Source: a virus
Strand: one strand, 5' to 3'
Length of the DNA stretch: 41,603 bases
IMG/VR virus record: IMGVR_UViG_3300008107_000123
Location: 1 to 41,603 of that record
Shown here: piece by piece, positions 24,799-32,444 of the stretch
Numbering within the stretch: the first letter of the stretch is position 1
Layout: each line of letters starts with the position of its first letter
Made by a program: the position numbers and the translations under genes
The notes under the pieces: model-generated
Told to the model about the DNA's origin: nothing
Databases searched by the model: none
What the model saw: only the letters and a program-made list of their open reading frames with translations

Positions 24799-25020
24799 CT
24801 AGGTGGAACCGCCACCGTTGTCAAGCGACTGCCGTTCCTCCACGATGAAGGCGTCGTCCCTGCGCTCACGCCTCCACTCGGGCTCGGGGTTGTACACCTC
24901 GCGCCTGAACTTCGACCGCTCCTTCACGGTCATGGAAGCCCAGCACGGGTTGCAGAACTCGCCCCGGTTGAAGCGTGACATCGGGCCACGGCACCGCCAG
25001 CACTTACGACTTTCGCTCAC
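24799..25020 (-). CDS. Small zinc-ribbon protein of unknown function
   Basis: GTG start with GAGG 6 nt upstream; 73 residues, overlapping the upstream gene by 17 nt. CWRCRG near residue 8 and CNPCW near residue 23 give a CxxC-x(12-14)-CxxC zinc ribbon. The rest is basic and Arg/Glu-rich (ERSKFRREVYNPEPEWRRER). It may bind nucleic acid. It is the last gene of the leftward arm, followed by structured RNA and the terminator. Confidence 0.65.
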   Translation of the reverse strand: MSESRKCWRCRGPMSRFNRGEFCNPCWASMTVKERSKFRREVYNPEPEWRRERRDDAFIVEERQSLDNGGGST

Positions 25021-25201
25021 GTAGATCCTCTATGCGTACACGTGTAGTCCACGTCGGGAGGTCACCGCCCCCCGTCTCTACCGTTGCCCACTTCGCGGCA
25101 ACACCGATGAGGCGAGCATAACGCCAGCGTGAGTGCTTGTCACGCCAGCGAACGACGGGATCATCCGATCCCATCGCAGCGATAGCCTCATCACGGGTCA
25201 C
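25004..25201 (-). CDS. Hypothetical small protein
   Basis: A GTG at 25201 overlaps the stop of the upstream glycosylase gene (GTGA), implying coupling; an in-frame ATG at 25216 would add five residues. The product is 65 residues, basic, with a Trp-rich beta-like core (VRWRDKHSRWRYARL, ATVETGGGDL). The family is not recognised. Confidence 0.55.
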   Translation of the reverse strand: MTRDEAIAAMGSDDPVVRWRDKHSRWRYARLIGVAAKWATVETGGGDLPTWTTRVRIEDLRERKS

Positions 25202-25614
25202 GGCGATACCGGCCATACGTACGGGAGGTTGTCCGGTACGTCAGGAAACTTGGGTCCGTAATACGTGGGGTCTTTGCGGATGAGGTTCGACTGGTGCGAA
25301 CGGTGGAACTCGGGGTTGCCGATCCACGGGGGCACGACAGCCGGACCATCGGGCAAAGCCTCCACGAATCGGTCAAGCATCGTGTCGTTGTACCCACGCT
25401 GCATCCATGCCACGCAGCATGTGACCCCGTAAAGAATGAGCGCATGGTCGTACCCCCTCCACATGTTGACTGCCGGATGGTGCTGCCACCCGTAACTCGG
25501 GTCGCTTATCGCACGCATAATCTGGAAAGCCTCGACTCGCTGCTTGCCCAGTCGCTTGTTGTCCAGTGACGTAACGCTGCTAGTGAAGTCGTCGAACGGG
25601 AGAAACGTCTGCAT
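25198..25614 (-). CDS. Pyrimidine-dimer DNA glycosylase-like protein
   Basis: ATG 25614 is chosen: GGAGGAG sits right before it, and the conserved protein starts there with MQTFLPF. The product is 138 residues. DNKRLGKQRVEAFQIMRAI, then YGWQHHPAVNMWRGYDHALI, matches the pyrimidine-dimer DNA glycosylase (Pyr_excise, PF03013) proteins of actinobacteria and their phages, which cut at UV-induced dimers (base excision, AP-lyase). It is distant from T4 DenV. A phage from a sunlit environment would benefit; the ecological reading is inference. Confidence 0.8.
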   Translation of the reverse strand: MQTFLPFDDFTSSVTSLDNKRLGKQRVEAFQIMRAISDPSYGWQHHPAVNMWRGYDHALILYGVTCCVAWMQRGYNDTMLDRFVEALPDGPAVVPPWIGNPEFHRSHQSNLIRKDPTYYGPKFPDVPDNLPYVWPVSP

Positions 25615-25622
25615 CTCTCCTC

Positions 25623-26093
25623 CTAACCGTTGATGTAGCACGAGGCTGCGCCCCATGCGTGGATACCGTAACGAAGCCGAACTCTCTCCGCAACAAGGGT
25701 CTGCTCCTGCCACGTCATGCTCCCGGCGTCGCCCCCGTAGGGGTGGCCGACGCTCTGGTGCGTCGTGTAGTAGAGGCCGTACGCACCCTGCCACTTCCAT
25801 CCGCTCGGGGTGCTGAAGCGCACCCCCGCATACCCCCCGCCGTATCCTGCCTCGCACCTACCGAGGGCGAGGAACTTGCGGATGTTGACTCCACGCACAC
25901 GGAGGTCACGCGCTGTCGGGTTGGTCGGCCACGCCTGCGCGTCCCTCCTCCCCCTTTCTTTGTGCGCCCTTAGGCATTGCGCCTTAGACACTGACGTTGC
26001 CGATGTGTGGTTCTCGCACGGCTTCGCATCTGCGAATCCATACGACACGAAACCCGACGCGCATACCGCTGCGACTGCGATGAACTTCTTCAC
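25623..26093 (-). CDS. Secreted Rpf-like transglycosylase
   Basis: ATG overlaps the previous stop by 4 nt; 156 residues. Residues 1-23 (MKKFIAVAAVCASGFVSYGF, then ADA) form a signal peptide. From about residue 72 the sequence follows the resuscitation-promoting-factor fold: FLALGRCEAG places the catalytic Glu at 81, and QEQTLVAERVRLRYG followed by HAWGAASC (C152) matches the Rpf C-terminus. C80 and C152 would form the usual disulfide. Rpf proteins cleave glycan in actinobacterial walls. Located away from the lysis cassette and exported on its own, it may prepare the wall for release or affect dormancy of the host. Confidence 0.75.
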   Translation of the reverse strand: MKKFIAVAAVCASGFVSYGFADAKPCENHTSATSVSKAQCLRAHKERGRRDAQAWPTNPTARDLRVRGVNIRKFLALGRCEAGYGGGYAGVRFSTPSGWKWQGAYGLYYTTHQSVGHPYGGDAGSMTWQEQTLVAERVRLRYGIHAWGAASCYING

Positions 26094-26356
26094 GACTTGC
26101 CCTCCTCGCTCTTGACCGGGAACCCTGACAGCACCAGCACCCCTACGTAGGGAAGGCAGGCTTCGTGCGCCACCTGATCTGGCGTCATCCCGCTTTCGAT
26201 TGCGTCACGGACTGCACGAATCAACTCTCCTCTCGCCGACATAACCGCTCCGTGCACCACGTACGGGTCGCCCCCCTCGTGCGTGTTGGCCAGCGTGCCC
26301 CACATCTCGTTAGCCGCGCTCGCCTTACGGAGTCGCGCAATGTGCTCGTTGTTCAT
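26090..26356 (-). CDS. Hypothetical protein
   Basis: ATG 26356 has GGAG 6 nt upstream; a TTG four codons earlier is less likely. The product is 88 residues, helical, with no membrane segment (MNNEHIARLRKASAANEMWG; MTPDQVAHEACLPYVGVLVL). It overlaps the Rpf-like gene by 4 nt, so the two are probably co-translated. The family is not recognised. Confidence 0.6.
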   Translation of the reverse strand: MNNEHIARLRKASAANEMWGTLANTHEGGDPYVVHGAVMSARGELIRAVRDAIESGMTPDQVAHEACLPYVGVLVLSGFPVKSEEGKS

Positions 26357-26383
26357 CGTTATCTCCAATCGTTCGTCGATACC

Positions 26384-26411
26384 GGGGCTCGGGACGGGTG
26401 TCCCGAGCCCC
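26384..26411. terminator. GC-rich stem-loop between leftward genes, possible terminator
   Basis: GGGGCTCGGGA (26384-26394) pairs exactly with TCCCGAGCCCC (26401-26411) around a 6-nt loop. On the minus strand no T-run follows. On the plus strand GCTTTT follows, so it could stop antisense transcription or act as a leftward pause or processing site. It separates the AAA/VWA cassette from the Rpf-like/glycosylase block. Confidence 0.5.
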
Positions 26412-26429
26412 GCTTTTCCGTTGCTATCC

Positions 26430-28433
26430 CTAATGAGCCCGCATCATCGAGCGAATCAGGTCGCCGAGGACGCGCGGGATTGCGGCGAGGTCACGCGCCG
26501 TCGAGTAGAACTCGTGGTAGTCAGGGACGACGGGCTGAAGCCCGACCTTCCGTGAGATACCGATCCCGCCCGTGATGATGCCGTTCTTACGGGCGATGTC
26601 GATCTCCTCGGCCACCGTGTGCCTGTTGTTCGGGTGCCCGTCCGTGAGTACCACGATGAGAGGCTGCTCCGCACCACGGTTGAGCGATGCGTTGCGTGCC
26701 CAGATGATGCCGCTCGTCTCGTCCGTGCCACCCCCCGAACCCATCGACACGTGGTCGAGCAGCCGGTAGAAGGAACCGTGCTGACGCGCTGTCGCGTCGA
26801 ACGGGATAGCGGCGATCGGGCCGTGCCCCCCATACGCCGCAACCGCAACGTCCAGCCCGTGTATGCCCTCGCTCGCTCGCTTGATCGAAAGACCGGCGTT
26901 GGCAATCGCGTTACCGCATGCGCCACGTACGGAACTTGACGCATCGAGCAGAAGCACGAGAGAGAAGTCTCGTGCGCCACGTGGACCCTGCTTGGTGCGG
27001 AACACACGTGTGTCGCCGAGCGCAAGCCTGCTCGAACTCTTGACGTCGAACGAACCGCGCCGCCTGCGACCAGCGTACGAACCGTCTGCGTTGTGCTGAA
27101 GCACACGGTTCAGTTGCGATCGGACAACGCGAGACGTCGTTACGACAGCGTTCTCACGCCCGTTGACGTCGTATGACTGCCCCTCATGGCCGATGAAAGA
27201 ACCGTCCATGAAGGCGTCGTGCGTGTCGCGCGGTGCACGCTCGATGTCCTGCCGCTCCTTATCCCACTCACCACGTGGACGGTCGGGGCGCATGGGCTCG
27301 TCGTCATCGTCGTCCAACACGCCGTCGCCACCCTCAACGCCGCCGTGGCTGGTGCCGCTCTCCGTTGAGTCGCCGCCACCCTCGCCGCCGCCACCGTCGT
27401 CGCCACCGTTGCCACCCTCCTGCTCGCTGTCGCCTTCCTCCTGCTGCTCCTCTCCGTCCTCTCCGTCGCTCTCCTCGTCGTCGTTACCCTCCTGCTCGTC
27501 GCCGCCGACGCCAGCCTGCTCGTCGCCGTCGTCGTCCTGCTCCTGCTCACCCCCGTTACCGCCCTGCTCGCCACCCTCCTGCTCGCCACCCTCCTGCTCG
27601 CCACCCTCCTGCTCGTCGCCGTCCTCCTTGCGCTCGTCGTCATCCGGCTCGCCGCCACCGCCACCGCCGCCACCAACGGGCGGGAAGAGCGGCTGCATCG
27701 CTACGTAGACGGGCTCCAGCGCATCGAGCAACGCCTGAGTAGACGGCGTGTCGCACGCTGCGAGGAAGTGCGGGAGAGCGTCGTTGAAAGCGGCACGCTC
27801 CAGCCCCGAGAGGCGGGATACGAACTCGTTCGCACGGCTAGGGATGCAGCGTGTCGAGTAGAGAGCGAGCCCCACGTGACGGAGCGCATCCATCTGGTCG
27901 TACTGGTGGACGTTGCCCATAAGCAGGCGCTCGTTCTCAATCGAGCGCAGCGCAGCGAACACGGGAACCTCCTGCTCACCAGCGTCCTCGATACGAACGT
28001 CCTCCGTCATGTTGAGGATGCCGAAGAAGTCCTGCCAATGCGCACGTTCGCACCAGTCGGGGCGCTCAACCCACCCGGTGAAGAGAACGTGGAACAACTC
28101 GTGCAGCAACGTGGTAAGCGCCTCACCACGCATGATCGCTGACATCCCGCCGTGCGACGCCGAGACGGTAAGCGACGACCAATGCACGTGGTACACCTTC
28201 GTGCCCTGCGCACGCTCGATGTCAACGGCCCACGTTCCGCCGACGTTGTGGTGAAGGACGATCCTTGCGTGGTTGCCCAACACCGCGCTTGCGGTGGAGG
28301 CAATCTCACGCTCCGCTGCTGTACGTGCAGCGACAACGGAACCGTACGAGTGACCGAGAAGCGGCTCGCCCCACCGTGCGGGGTCGCTTGCGAGCGTACC
28401 GCCGATGGTCGGTGCCTGTGCCTGTGTAGTCAT
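26430..28433 (-). CDS. VWA protein with HExxH metallopeptidase-like domain (CobT / DUF2201-like)
   Basis: ATG 28433 has GAGG 5 nt upstream; the frame is open 53 codons further left but there the neighbouring gene is coded. The product is 667 residues. Residues 100-150 hold HELFH (H111-H115) and TEDVRIED (E144-D150), a zinc-peptidase-like pattern as in DUF2201/CobT-type proteins. A strongly acidic Gly/Glu/Gln linker covers about 250-380, with a run of eight Gly and repeats of EQEGG. Residues 490-667 are a VWA domain with an intact MIDAS: DASSS (D497, S499, S501), GTDE (about 569-572) and LTDGH (D598). Such proteins partner with MoxR-type ATPases, here two genes upstream, in chaperone or metal-insertion machines. 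Confidence 0.78.
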   Translation of the reverse strand: MTTQAQAPTIGGTLASDPARWGEPLLGHSYGSVVAARTAAEREIASTASAVLGNHARIVLHHNVGGTWAVDIERAQGTKVYHVHWSSLTVSASHGGMSAIMRGEALTTLLHELFHVLFTGWVERPDWCERAHWQDFFGILNMTEDVRIEDAGEQEVPVFAALRSIENERLLMGNVHQYDQMDALRHVGLALYSTRCIPSRANEFVSRLSGLERAAFNDALPHFLAACDTPSTQALLDALEPVYVAMQPLFPPVGGGGGGGGEPDDDERKEDGDEQEGGEQEGGEQEGGEQGGNGGEQEQDDDGDEQAGVGGDEQEGNDDEESDGEDGEEQQEEGDSEQEGGNGGDDGGGGEGGGDSTESGTSHGGVEGGDGVLDDDDDEPMRPDRPRGEWDKERQDIERAPRDTHDAFMDGSFIGHEGQSYDVNGRENAVVTTSRVVRSQLNRVLQHNADGSYAGRRRRGSFDVKSSSRLALGDTRVFRTKQGPRGARDFSLVLLLDASSSVRGACGNAIANAGLSIKRASEGIHGLDVAVAAYGGHGPIAAIPFDATARQHGSFYRLLDHVSMGSGGGTDETSGIIWARNASLNRGAEQPLIVVLTDGHPNNRHTVAEEIDIARKNGIITGGIGISRKVGLQPVVPDYHEFYSTARDLAAIPRVLGDLIRSMMRAH

Positions 28434-28455
28434 AACTACCTCGCTCTCTGCCTGT

Positions 28456-29307
28456 CTAGGCGTTGTCGTCGTCGTTAGACGGCTTGGTGTAGAGGAACTC
28501 CGTGAAGTCCGAAAGCCTGTAGCGCGTGCTCTTCCCGCACTTGCCGTTCTCGTGCAGGAAACCGGACTCATGGAGGCGTGCAACTGACGCACGAACCTGT
28601 GCCCGGGTGAGCGTCACGCCGAACTCCGACTGGATGAGTTCGACGATCCCCCACCCGGTCGTCCCGTAGTTACCGGCGTCGTGCATGGGGGTGTACTTAC
28701 GGACGTTCTCGATGGTGAACCCGATGTACATCTGCTCGCTGTCCGCGAGGTTGCGTGCCTCGGCGTCGGCGTGACCGGCCTCCGTCCTCGTCTTGTATAC
28801 GAAGTCGCGGGTAGCGGAGTGCTTCTTACGCACGGCTATCTGCACGGCGAGGTCAACGAGCCCGGGGTCGATACGAGGCGGGCGCTTGCGGTCGGGGTCT
28901 TGCGCCGCAGCGTCGGCTGCGACACGGTACTCATCGAGGTGCGACTGCAACTCGTTCGCCTGCTCATTCATGCGCAGTGCTGACACGTCACCGTAGATGC
29001 CGCCCTCCTGCGCCACGACCACCATGCTCACGGTCGGGATGTCCGTGCCCGTGTTGGGAACAGACGAGAACGAGCGGTCGGGGTCATGCTCACCGTCGCT
29101 AGGCGCAGGGTCGGGAGCATCGTCCTCCTGTGGCGCCGTGTACGGGGCCACGTACTCCTGCTCTGCCTCCTGCTCGGGCGCCTCCGCTACCTGCTGCGGC
29201 TGCTCCGCTGCTGCCTCTGCCGCCTTACGTGCGGCCTCGAACGCACCGATGATGGCCTGCGCGTCGGCGACGCTGACGCCATCGGGAATCTCGAACGTAA
29301 CTTCCAT
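28456..29307 (-). CDS. Middle protein of the AAA/VWA cassette, C-terminal winged-helix-like
   Basis: ATG with GCGAGGTACGG upstream; 283 residues. The N-terminal 75 residues start with a short strand and an Ala/Glu-rich helix and go into a disordered acidic Pro/Glu region (EQEAEQEYVAPYTAP). The middle contains a charged helical segment (RMNEQANELQSHLDEY). Residues about 225-272 have a winged-helix look (LIQSEFGVTLTRAQVRASVA; KSTRYRLSDF). No known family. Lying between the MoxR ATPase and the VWA protein, and likely transcribed with them from the 30.5-kb promoter, it is the best candidate for a substrate adaptor or DNA-binding specificity factor. Confidence 0.65.
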   Translation of the reverse strand: MEVTFEIPDGVSVADAQAIIGAFEAARKAAEAAAEQPQQVAEAPEQEAEQEYVAPYTAPQEDDAPDPAPSDGEHDPDRSFSSVPNTGTDIPTVSMVVVAQEGGIYGDVSALRMNEQANELQSHLDEYRVAADAAAQDPDRKRPPRIDPGLVDLAVQIAVRKKHSATRDFVYKTRTEAGHADAEARNLADSEQMYIGFTIENVRKYTPMHDAGNYGTTGWGIVELIQSEFGVTLTRAQVRASVARLHESGFLHENGKCGKSTRYRLSDFTEFLYTKPSNDDDNA

Positions 29308-29333
29308 GTCCGTACCTCGCTTTCTGTCGTTAT

Positions 29334-30455
29334 CTACGAGAGGGGCAGGCCGTCATCGCCGACGGCGAACATCGCCATCACGTTGCGGACGGGCTGCCGC
29401 TCGTCGGGAGGGAACTTGGCGATGAGCGCACGCTCGGCTGCCTCGCTCCACGTGTAGCAACCGGAGTCCATCGCCTCTGCCCACGTTGCGAGTGAGCGGA
29501 AGCCGATCGGGTGCATGATGTCCTGCGCATCGCGGATGCGCTTGGCGACCTCGCACATTGTCTTAGCAACGGACGGGTCGAGCGTGGGGATGAGCGACTG
29601 CAACGCAAGCGCCTCGTCGATCGGGTCCGGGTAGTCGATCGTCGGCGTCCACTGAAGCCGGTTCTCGAACGCCGGGTCCAACTCGTTCGTACCTACGTAC
29701 TCGTGCGGCGGGTTCGCCGTCGCCACCAGCACAAGGTCGCCACGGTCGATCGTCTCGCCCGTGGGCAGGGTGAGCCGTGCCGTGCCGTCAAGCAGCGGCA
29801 TGAGCGCGGCGTACTCGTTGACGTCACGGATACGGTTGATCTCGTCGATGAGCAGGACAGTCGGACGGTCGTGCGAGATACGCGCAGCCGTTGCGATCTG
29901 CCTGTCATGCCACTTGATCGTGGGCGCACCCGTCTGGTCGTGAGCAGCGGGCAACTGCGTGCCAACCATCGTGTCCTCGTTAGCGCCCGGGGTAACGGAC
30001 ACGATCACGAGGTTCCACCCGAGCATGGACGTAAGCCATTCGATGCTGGCCGTCTTGCCGCACCCCGTGGGGCCGAACACGATCGTGTTCGTGCGGCTAC
30101 GGAGGGCGTACATGATGTCGTAGAGGTACGAATCCTGCCCCACGAGGGGGCGTGCGCCCGGTGACGGGGACGCAGGCGTTCCCGGCTCCTTCGCAATGGT
30201 GATGCGGGGCTTGTTCGGGAGGTCGGAGTGGACGCTGGCGGCGTCGTCGCTGATACCCGAGCCCGTGCCCTGCTGCGGGGTTGCGCTGTCACGGGTGAAG
30301 TAGACGGGGGTGGTCGTGTTGCTCAACGTGCTGGGCAGGTCGATCAACACGTTGCCATTCACGCCGACCGTCACTGCGAGAACGTCACCCCCGTCCACGG
30401 ACAGCACCCCACGGTCGGGGTTGCTCGTGTCGGGCATGAGAGTGATGCTAGGCAT
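29334..30455 (-). CDS. MoxR-type AAA+ ATPase (CobS-like)
   Basis: ATG 30455 with AAGGAG 10 nt upstream; earlier starts are not conserved. The product is 373 residues. A short beta-rich N-terminus of about 105 residues precedes the AAA+ core: GPTGCGKT (Walker A, 128-135), VLLIDEINRI (Walker B, D204-E205), ATANPP (sensor 1, N248) and ENRLQWT (arginine finger R266). The set matches the dynein-like/MoxR/CobS group, which works with VWA proteins. It is the first gene after the 30.5-kb promoter. ATP hydrolysis would remodel a target for the VWA-metallopeptidase partner; the substrate is unknown. Confidence 0.82.
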   Translation of the reverse strand: MPSITLMPDTSNPDRGVLSVDGGDVLAVTVGVNGNVLIDLPSTLSNTTTPVYFTRDSATPQQGTGSGISDDAASVHSDLPNKPRITIAKEPGTPASPSPGARPLVGQDSYLYDIMYALRSRTNTIVFGPTGCGKTASIEWLTSMLGWNLVIVSVTPGANEDTMVGTQLPAAHDQTGAPTIKWHDRQIATAARISHDRPTVLLIDEINRIRDVNEYAALMPLLDGTARLTLPTGETIDRGDLVLVATANPPHEYVGTNELDPAFENRLQWTPTIDYPDPIDEALALQSLIPTLDPSVAKTMCEVAKRIRDAQDIMHPIGFRSLATWAEAMDSGCYTWSEAAERALIAKFPPDERQPVRNVMAMFAVGDDGLPLS

Positions 30456-30507
30456 AGTGGTGGTACTCCTTGCTCGTGGTTTCCCGGCTGGTTGCCGGAC
30501 TGAAAAC

Positions 30508-30538
30508 ACCGTAGCAGTCCAAGAATCCCCTGCTAATC
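30508..30538 (-). promoter_or_regulatory. Leftward promoter P3, upstream of the MoxR/VWA cassette
   Basis: On the minus strand, GATTAGCAGG (30538-30529) is followed after 15 nt by TACGGT (30513-30508). Read as sigma-70-like, TTAGCA is the -35, 17 nt is the spacer and TACGGT the -10. Transcription would begin near 30500, about 45 nt before the ATPase start. Two other copies with the same spacing lie at 32445-32475 and 33347-33377. Upstream bases AAAAGTGCC are also shared. Confidence 0.75.
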
Positions 30539-30560
30539 GGCACTTTTCCTGCCGCTCCCA

Positions 30561-30746
30561 CTAACGTGAGATACAGGCAGGCGATACCGCACGTGCGCCT
30601 TCCGTGCGGCACGGGTCAGTCATGTGGTCGAACGCACGCCCGATGATCCAGAGCGACACGGTGACGCACGCAACTGCGAACAGGATGGCGACCGCGTATG
30701 CGATGCGGTCGTTGCGACGCTGCTCCTCACGTGTGTAGGTACGCAT
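30561..30746 (-). CDS. Small single-TM membrane protein
   Basis: ATG with GGAGGAGG 9 nt upstream; 61 residues. A basic N-terminus (RTYTREEQRRNDR) is followed by one hydrophobic helix (about 15-35, AYAVAILFAVACVTVSLWII) and a C-terminal part with two Cys (C45, C57 approximately). It could be an inner-membrane protein acting on host functions such as superinfection exclusion; nothing specific is shown. It is the last gene of the cluster started at P2. Confidence 0.6.
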   Translation of the reverse strand: MRTYTREEQRRNDRIAYAVAILFAVACVTVSLWIIGRAFDHMTDPCRTEGARAVSPACISR

Positions 30747-30748
30747 GG

Positions 30749-31099
30749 TTAGACCTCCTCCGGGGTGTCGATCTTGCGCGATTCGACCACGTGCACGTCG
30801 TCCGTGCAGTCGATCATGTTCACCCACGACCACGTTTCGGGGGCGTCCTCGCCCGGGTAGACCGGGACATCCAGCACCACCCGGTAGTACGTAGGTGCGG
30901 TCACCGTAAAGAGCGCCTCCGCAATCTCGTCCTCGTACATGTAGACGGTACGCAGCACGCCGTCAGCGTCGTCCAGTATGCGCAGACGGTGGGCCTGCTC
31001 GGCGTCGCCGTCTGCAGCCGCCTCCTCACGTGCGGCGTAGTCGGTACGGATGGCATCACGCAGGGCGCGTGCCTCGCTGTCGGTGAGGGAGATTCCCAT
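30749..31099 (-). CDS. Hypothetical acidic protein
   Basis: ATG; 116 residues with Glu/Asp-rich helices at the N-terminus (EARALRDAIRTDYAAREEAA) and a beta region with Trp and Tyr (TYYRVVLDVPVYPGE; TWSWVN) at the C-terminus. There is no family I recognise. It is one of a run of small acidic genes (30.6-32.4 kb) that look like host-takeover or anti-defence proteins by size and location; this is inference only. Confidence 0.6.
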   Translation of the reverse strand: MGISLTDSEARALRDAIRTDYAAREEAAADGDAEQAHRLRILDDADGVLRTVYMYEDEIAEALFTVTAPTYYRVVLDVPVYPGEDAPETWSWVNMIDCTDDVHVVESRKIDTPEEV

Positions 31100-31101
31100 G
31101 C

Positions 31102-31335
31102 CTAAGCCTCCTTGCTCGTAATGGTGTCGATCAGTCCTGCGAGGGCGTGGAAGTCGCTAACGCCCCAGATGTCACCGCTCCACGTGTGCCCGGTGTCGTT
31201 GCCGTCCTCGTCGAGCACCGCGTAGCGGGTTTCGTCCTCGAACCTCACGAGGTAGATGCAATCGCTACCTCGTGTTACGCACACCTCCTCGCGGTGGATG
31301 GGATCGCTTACGTGGATTCCGGTGTCGCTACTCAT
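31102..31335 (-). CDS. Hypothetical small acidic protein
   Basis: ATG with AAGGAGG upstream, overlapping the previous gene by 4 nt (ATGA). The product is 77 residues, strand-rich, with SDCIYLVRFEDETRYAVLDE and a Trp-rich turn (HTWSGDIWGVSDF). No catalytic motif or known family. Spacing and overlap place it in the same leftward operon as its neighbours. Confidence 0.6.
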   Translation of the reverse strand: MSSDTGIHVSDPIHREEVCVTRGSDCIYLVRFEDETRYAVLDEDGNDTGHTWSGDIWGVSDFHALAGLIDTITSKEA

Positions 31336-31754
31336 GCGTGTGCCTCCTTCCTGCCCACGTGGATGCGGGCAAACTCGGACAACAGGTGGATGACTGCCTC
31401 CTCTGCGGGCAGCACGTCAGACGGGGGCCAGCACGGGGGCCGGTCGTCCATCCAACACGTGCGCAGGGCTCCGTACAGGTGAGCGGGGCCAGCCCACGCA
31501 TGTGCGGAGACGCACGAGCGGGCCTGATCGACGGTCCACTGGTACGGGCCAGCGGGGTAGTCCTGCTTGCGCTCGCGCGGTGCCTTGATCGGCCTCACGT
31601 CAAGCGGGAGAACCAACTGCCCGTTGGCGAGGGCGGGTATCGCCCTCACGGGTGCGGAGATGATGCGACCGAGGCGGATGTTCGTCATCCGGTCCAGCCC
31701 CCCCGGGCGGACGTTGGTGAAGCGGTCGCCTGCGTAGCCGAGGAACCGTGTCAC
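31332..31754 (-). CDS. Hypothetical protein
   Basis: GTG 31754 is chosen because it overlaps the upstream stop (GTGA); the frame continues left but that part shadows the neighbouring gene. The product is 140 residues with mixed character, a Pro/Arg-rich centre (IKAPRERKQDYPAGPYQWTV), two or three scattered Cys/Trp, and a helical C-terminus (EEAVIHLLSEFARIHVG). Family unknown. Confidence 0.58.
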   Translation of the reverse strand: MTRFLGYAGDRFTNVRPGGLDRMTNIRLGRIISAPVRAIPALANGQLVLPLDVRPIKAPRERKQDYPAGPYQWTVDQARSCVSAHAWAGPAHLYGALRTCWMDDRPPCWPPSDVLPAEEAVIHLLSEFARIHVGRKEAHA

Positions 31755-32179
31755 GCGGCCACCTCCGTGCCGTAGTCGGCGTCGTAACGGTCGTACACGT
31801 ACAGGTCGTCCGTGATGCAGTGGCAACGGAACGCATCGGGCGGTGCGGGCCACTGGTCGGCGGTGCCACGCGCCCAGTCGTAGTCGCGCAGCACCTTCAT
31901 CATCGCCGAGCCGAACATCTGCTCGTGCGTCCGGTAGGGGTCGTACACGACGACCTCGTGATCGCCGTCGTCGTCAACGTGCATGAACACGTCGTCGAAC
32001 CGGGAGATCAGTTCCGCGTACTGGCCCTCGTTGGCCTCGTCCTGACAGTCGGGGCAGAAGGCAACGTGGTCGCGGACACGTGCCAACTCCTGCGTGATGC
32101 GCCTTGCCATGTGCACGTTGCAGGCGACGGTGAGGAAGTCGCCCTCGCGCACTACGTACACGGGTGTAAGAGTGTCCAT
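31751..32179 (-). CDS. Hypothetical protein with CxxC motif
   Basis: ATG; 142 residues. CPDC (C42, C45) and CHC further on suggest metal binding. The C-terminal half is rich in Asp, Tyr and His (DDLYVYDRYDADYG). Overlaps on both sides with coupled genes. It is possibly a zinc-binding regulator, but no family is recognised. Confidence 0.6.
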   Translation of the reverse strand: MDTLTPVYVVREGDFLTVACNVHMARRITQELARVRDHVAFCPDCQDEANEGQYAELISRFDDVFMHVDDDGDHEVVVYDPYRTHEQMFGSAMMKVLRDYDWARGTADQWPAPPDAFRCHCITDDLYVYDRYDADYGTEVAA

Positions 32180-32388
32180 CAGTCCTCCTTCTCATCGAAC
32201 GAACGCATGAGCAGCGCGTCCTGCAACTCGTCGTACGACTCGATCGCCTCCAACTCGGCGACGCTCATGCGCTTGTACCGCTGCACGTCTGCGAGGAACG
32301 AGGCGAACCTCTCCTTACGTGCGAGCGCCTTCTTGGTGCGGTTCCGCCGCTCTGCGCGGGCGGGTACTTCCGGGTAATCGTGGGACAT
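32179..32388 (-). CDS. Hypothetical small basic/acidic helical protein
   Basis: ATG 32388 is chosen for its AGAGGAAGG site; the frame is open 8 codons further. The product is 69 residues: a basic first half (RAERRNRTKKALARKERF) and an acidic C-terminus (ELQDALLMRSFDEKED). It is the first gene after promoter P2, so it should be made early and strongly. Function unknown. Confidence 0.62.
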   Translation of the reverse strand: MSHDYPEVPARAERRNRTKKALARKERFASFLADVQRYKRMSVAELEAIESYDELQDALLMRSFDEKED

Positions 32389-32444
32389 TGCCTTCCTCTC
32401 TCGTGATCGCACGCCGGGCCAGTCCCGGCCTGCTGTCTACAAAC

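Noticed and set aside
24728-24800. Possible tRNA gene on the minus strand (GTTCGACTCC sequence)
   Set aside because: The stem next to the T-loop-like sequence does not pair as a T-arm, and no acceptor or anticodon arm can be drawn.
27163-27708. Plus-strand Ser/Pro/Cys-rich open frame opposite the acidic linker of the VWA gene
   Set aside because: Antisense of Glu/Gly/Asp codons gives Ser/Pro/Ala; no start or domain evidence.
29511-30164. Plus-strand open frame of 217 codons opposite the MoxR ATPase
   Set aside because: Antisense shadow; the minus-strand gene has all AAA+ motifs.
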